A stretch of DNA of 64,000 bases from Flavobacterium sp. AG291 (GTDB lineage Bacteria; Bacteroidota; Bacteroidia; Flavobacteriales; Flavobacteriaceae): contig NZ_QQAR01000004.1 in NCBI RefSeq assembly GCF_003350375.1, positions 213,434 to 277,433 of the forward strand, read 5' to 3'. Both the position numbers and the translations under genes were made by a program. The notes under the pieces were generated by a model. That model was not told the origin of the DNA, did no database searches, and worked only from the letters and a program-made list of their open reading frames with translations. The first letter of the stretch is position 1, and every line of letters begins with the position of its first letter. Below are positions 63,301-64,000 of the stretch, in pieces.

Positions 63301-63661
63301 CAATAGTAGCCTGTGCTATTTCGGTATTACTCTCTTGTCCCAATGATTGAACAGCAACAACTTTATACTCACCTTCAGCCAAGCTACCTAAAGTATTAGC
63401 AGAAGAAATAGAAATGGGATTTGTTTGATCAGGAAGTTTGTATACGGTATATTCAAAACCGGAGCCCGGTGTAGCATTATTTATTGTAAATAACATACTC
63501 CCATTTCCGTTGCAGGTTTCATCTGAAACAGTGATTTCTATATCAAAATCCTGAAGTTGTGCATATGCAGATACAGAGAATGCAAGAAATACGAATAAAA
63601 AACAACACAATGATTTATAATTCTTAAAACAAGAGTCACCTGTAAACAACAATAGCTCCAT
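60338..63661 (-). CDS. Large T9SS type B cargo protein with DxCG repeats (paralogue 3)
   Basis: A 1107-residue exported protein related to the pair at 17725-25585. After a signal peptide (CCFLFVFLAFSVSAYAQ) it has the shared module (ETCNGNGSMLFTI, then TVYKLPD, then YEITSGP) and six units with NECG, DGC, DHCG, DECG, DICG and DACG signatures. The next region differs, with a PKD/Ig-like unit (YNSYEWSTGETTRTVKI). The C-terminal sorting domain is type B but of a different subgroup (FFTPNGDGINEKWRLEYSW, then IFVYDRYGKLLSG, then WDGTFNGKPLPATDYWFVV). The start Met precedes an unusually long hydrophilic n-region for a signal peptide; a later start is possible. No SprF-like gene is adjacent. Confidence 0.87.
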   Translation of the reverse strand: MELLLFTGDSCFKNYKSLCCFLFVFLAFSVSAYAQLQDFDIEITVSDETCNGNGSMLFTINNATPGSGFEYTVYKLPDQTNPISISSANTLGSLAEGEYKVVAVQSLGQESNTEIAQATIVKIPAPLDFYVSATNQACVEGANMIVTVTEGTGVLYEITSGPVVRPAQNSNVFEGLPAGIYIVRVFNECGNADVTTYTLAASPGPPAISAPEYNSDVNGDCDTVTVVNTISYGEGIAITYPLTIEYTFTPSNGEPPTVIEQTFESGDSIELSLSQTFSVGDSEYSYTLKITDGCNSEYTSDAMSLNPEASISHVPNIILPCGEHYLTISVANFVPPFTINFTDSPEGFDPTAFNNTHPGPFNENGAIIYGDPETAVPEGEYAVEIIDHCGNTMSYEFEIKDEIVEPSAGGSNNDCYSEFGRIAVAVPDRKIVSAFVIEAPDDYEASNTLPKDVSANINNNGNLILTNIPKGEYKLKITDECGKEYEVTVVIPDFEEKDFLASSVSSCIENSGGIRVSSGNGKLTSLTMTDAPAEFDQTLPFDVTNYIDSTGIFFMDGLPAGSYTFTGIDICGIERTVSVNIKDSSSAGNAVTFVRNCGNYDLSLTDNVTNNLGDPPTYWLQKLIDPQTNIWGHPVTGVIFTEGTEPTANNSMSLVNGQTLTALEYEGMFRVIKYFENYVSPQNIKSCFGALSTFEYTDGVNVKSVYNLSCYQNSNDIYVDATGLAPLHYSVINKDDMPFSLDNGNNNIFSGLDPGKYEFLVEDACGFVGKIEVDIRQLPELTNAHDPGDMVLCVNVTDSMISEFDLQTQTQLILENQPAAIYTVTYYLSEEDAENGINAIPTLHTNTTNPETIYARLIHNHIPLCHDVVSFQLRLSEYPEIKMKKDYILCSDDNSVTVSADQGYNSYEWSTGETTRTVKITQPGSYWVKIGNMYDGIVCAKEATITVTLSGPPDTWSLDIQDWTDNQNSIIINASGPGSYEYSLDNDTYQDNPYFNGLKPGIYTIYIRDKNGCGVVSEELVLLNYPKFFTPNGDGINEKWRLEYSWFEPEARIFVYDRYGKLLSGFTPTDPGWDGTFNGKPLPATDYWFVVIRKDGKVHKGHFSMIR

Positions 63662-63908
63662 AAGAAAACTTTATAACAGTTAAATATATGCTAATATTAG
63701 TCAAATTTAAGTTAAGTTAAAAATATGCAACCATAAAAATCAGCAATCTATAACTATCACTACATAGTACGTAATGAATACTAATTTGGTTTTAACTCAT
63801 ATAAACATTTATCTTGTAAAAACATTTATAAAACAAAAAACCCTATTACACCGGACAGGATTTCAAAAGGCCTGAGCTTTTAACAATACCAATAGTGCTA
63901 TAAAGCAA

Positions 63909-63940
63909 AAAACCCTTCATCGTAAATGATGAAGGGTTTT
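63909..63940 (-). terminator. Terminator of the rRNA operon
   Basis: On the minus strand AAAACCCTTCATC and GATGAAGGGTTTT form a 13-bp perfect stem with a 6-nt loop, followed by T-rich sequence. It begins about 10 bases after the 3' end of the 5S rRNA. Confidence 0.9.
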
Positions 63941-63949
63941 CAAAAGAAA

Positions 63950-64000
63950 GGCGACGACATACTCTCCCACAAATTGCAGTACCATCTGCGCAGTCGGGCT
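63950..64000 (-). rRNA. rrf: 5S ribosomal RNA, 3' part (5' end outside window)
   Basis: On the minus strand the window edge reads into the 3' third of a 5S rRNA: CCGACTGCGCAGATGGTACT and GTGGGAGAGTATGTCGTCGC are the characteristic Bacteroidota 5S helix IV/V and 3' strand of helix I. The 5' part and the rest of the rRNA operon lie beyond base 64000. The exact 3' end is approximate. Confidence 0.88.

Overview
The window looks like a chromosomal segment of a member of the Flavobacteriaceae, most likely Flavobacterium or a close relative. The reasons are a low-GC, AT-rich sequence; a full set of gliding and type IX secretion (T9SS) genes (porU, porV, gldJ); three giant surface proteins with a 'type B' gliding/T9SS C-terminal sorting domain; start sites without Shine-Dalgarno sequences; and Bacteroidota-type promoters (TTG at -33, TAnnTTTG at -7) in front of many genes. 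No phage, insertion sequence or CRISPR array was seen. The window ends inside a 5S rRNA gene on the minus strand.

Layout. 0-4 kb: the 3' end of purK, then purE, a toxin-antitoxin pair whose toxin is frameshifted, and an M3 peptidase. 4-8.5 kb: two minus-strand envelope proteins sharing an upstream palindrome; a GbsR/MarR-type regulator with a perfect operator-like palindrome; a three-gene run (two small membrane proteins and a SAM methyltransferase) preceded by a second copy of that operator; and a convergent UbiA-like membrane protein. 8.5-17.7 kb: gcvP, a truncated hemoglobin, a KAS III enzyme, a Wzx-like flippase, a methyltransferase, a family 2 glycosyltransferase and an MlaE/MlaF lipid transporter pair. 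17.7-25.6 kb: two very large paralogous T9SS cargo proteins. 25.7-32.5 kb: mannose-1-phosphate guanylyltransferase, SprT-like protein, SDR, M28 peptidase, a frameshifted leucine-rich-repeat gene and the pyruvate dehydrogenase E2/E1-alpha genes. 32.7-39.7 kb: porV, porU and gldJ. 39.7-48.5 kb: murF, a hypothetical protein, an RluA-type pseudouridine synthase, a CxxCH lipoprotein, an NTF2-like protein, tRNA-Val, folC and a glutamate-type dehydrogenase.

48.6-59.7 kb is dense in signal transduction: a TPR histidine kinase with a 43-nt palindrome touching its start codon, a 56-residue lipoprotein, a LytTR regulator whose receiver lacks the phospho-accepting Asp (Glu instead) and the usual Lys, a divergent receiver/HTH regulator, a XRE-type regulator, a hybrid histidine kinase with receiver and Hpt, and an NtrC-family sigma54 activator. 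anmK and an acyl-CoA dehydrogenase gene sit inside this block. 59.8-64 kb: a small PepSY-like exported protein, a third T9SS type B giant protein, and the terminator and 3' end of an rRNA operon.

How it fits together: PorU and PorV process and attach T9SS cargo, GldJ belongs to the gliding machinery, and the three type B CTD proteins are the expected kind of cargo, although no SprF/PorP-like partner gene lies beside them. The most unusual items are the GbsR-type regulon with its paired operators, the pseudo-receiver LytTR regulator, the palindrome/small-lipoprotein/kinase arrangement, and the colinear trio of DxCG-repeat surface proteins.
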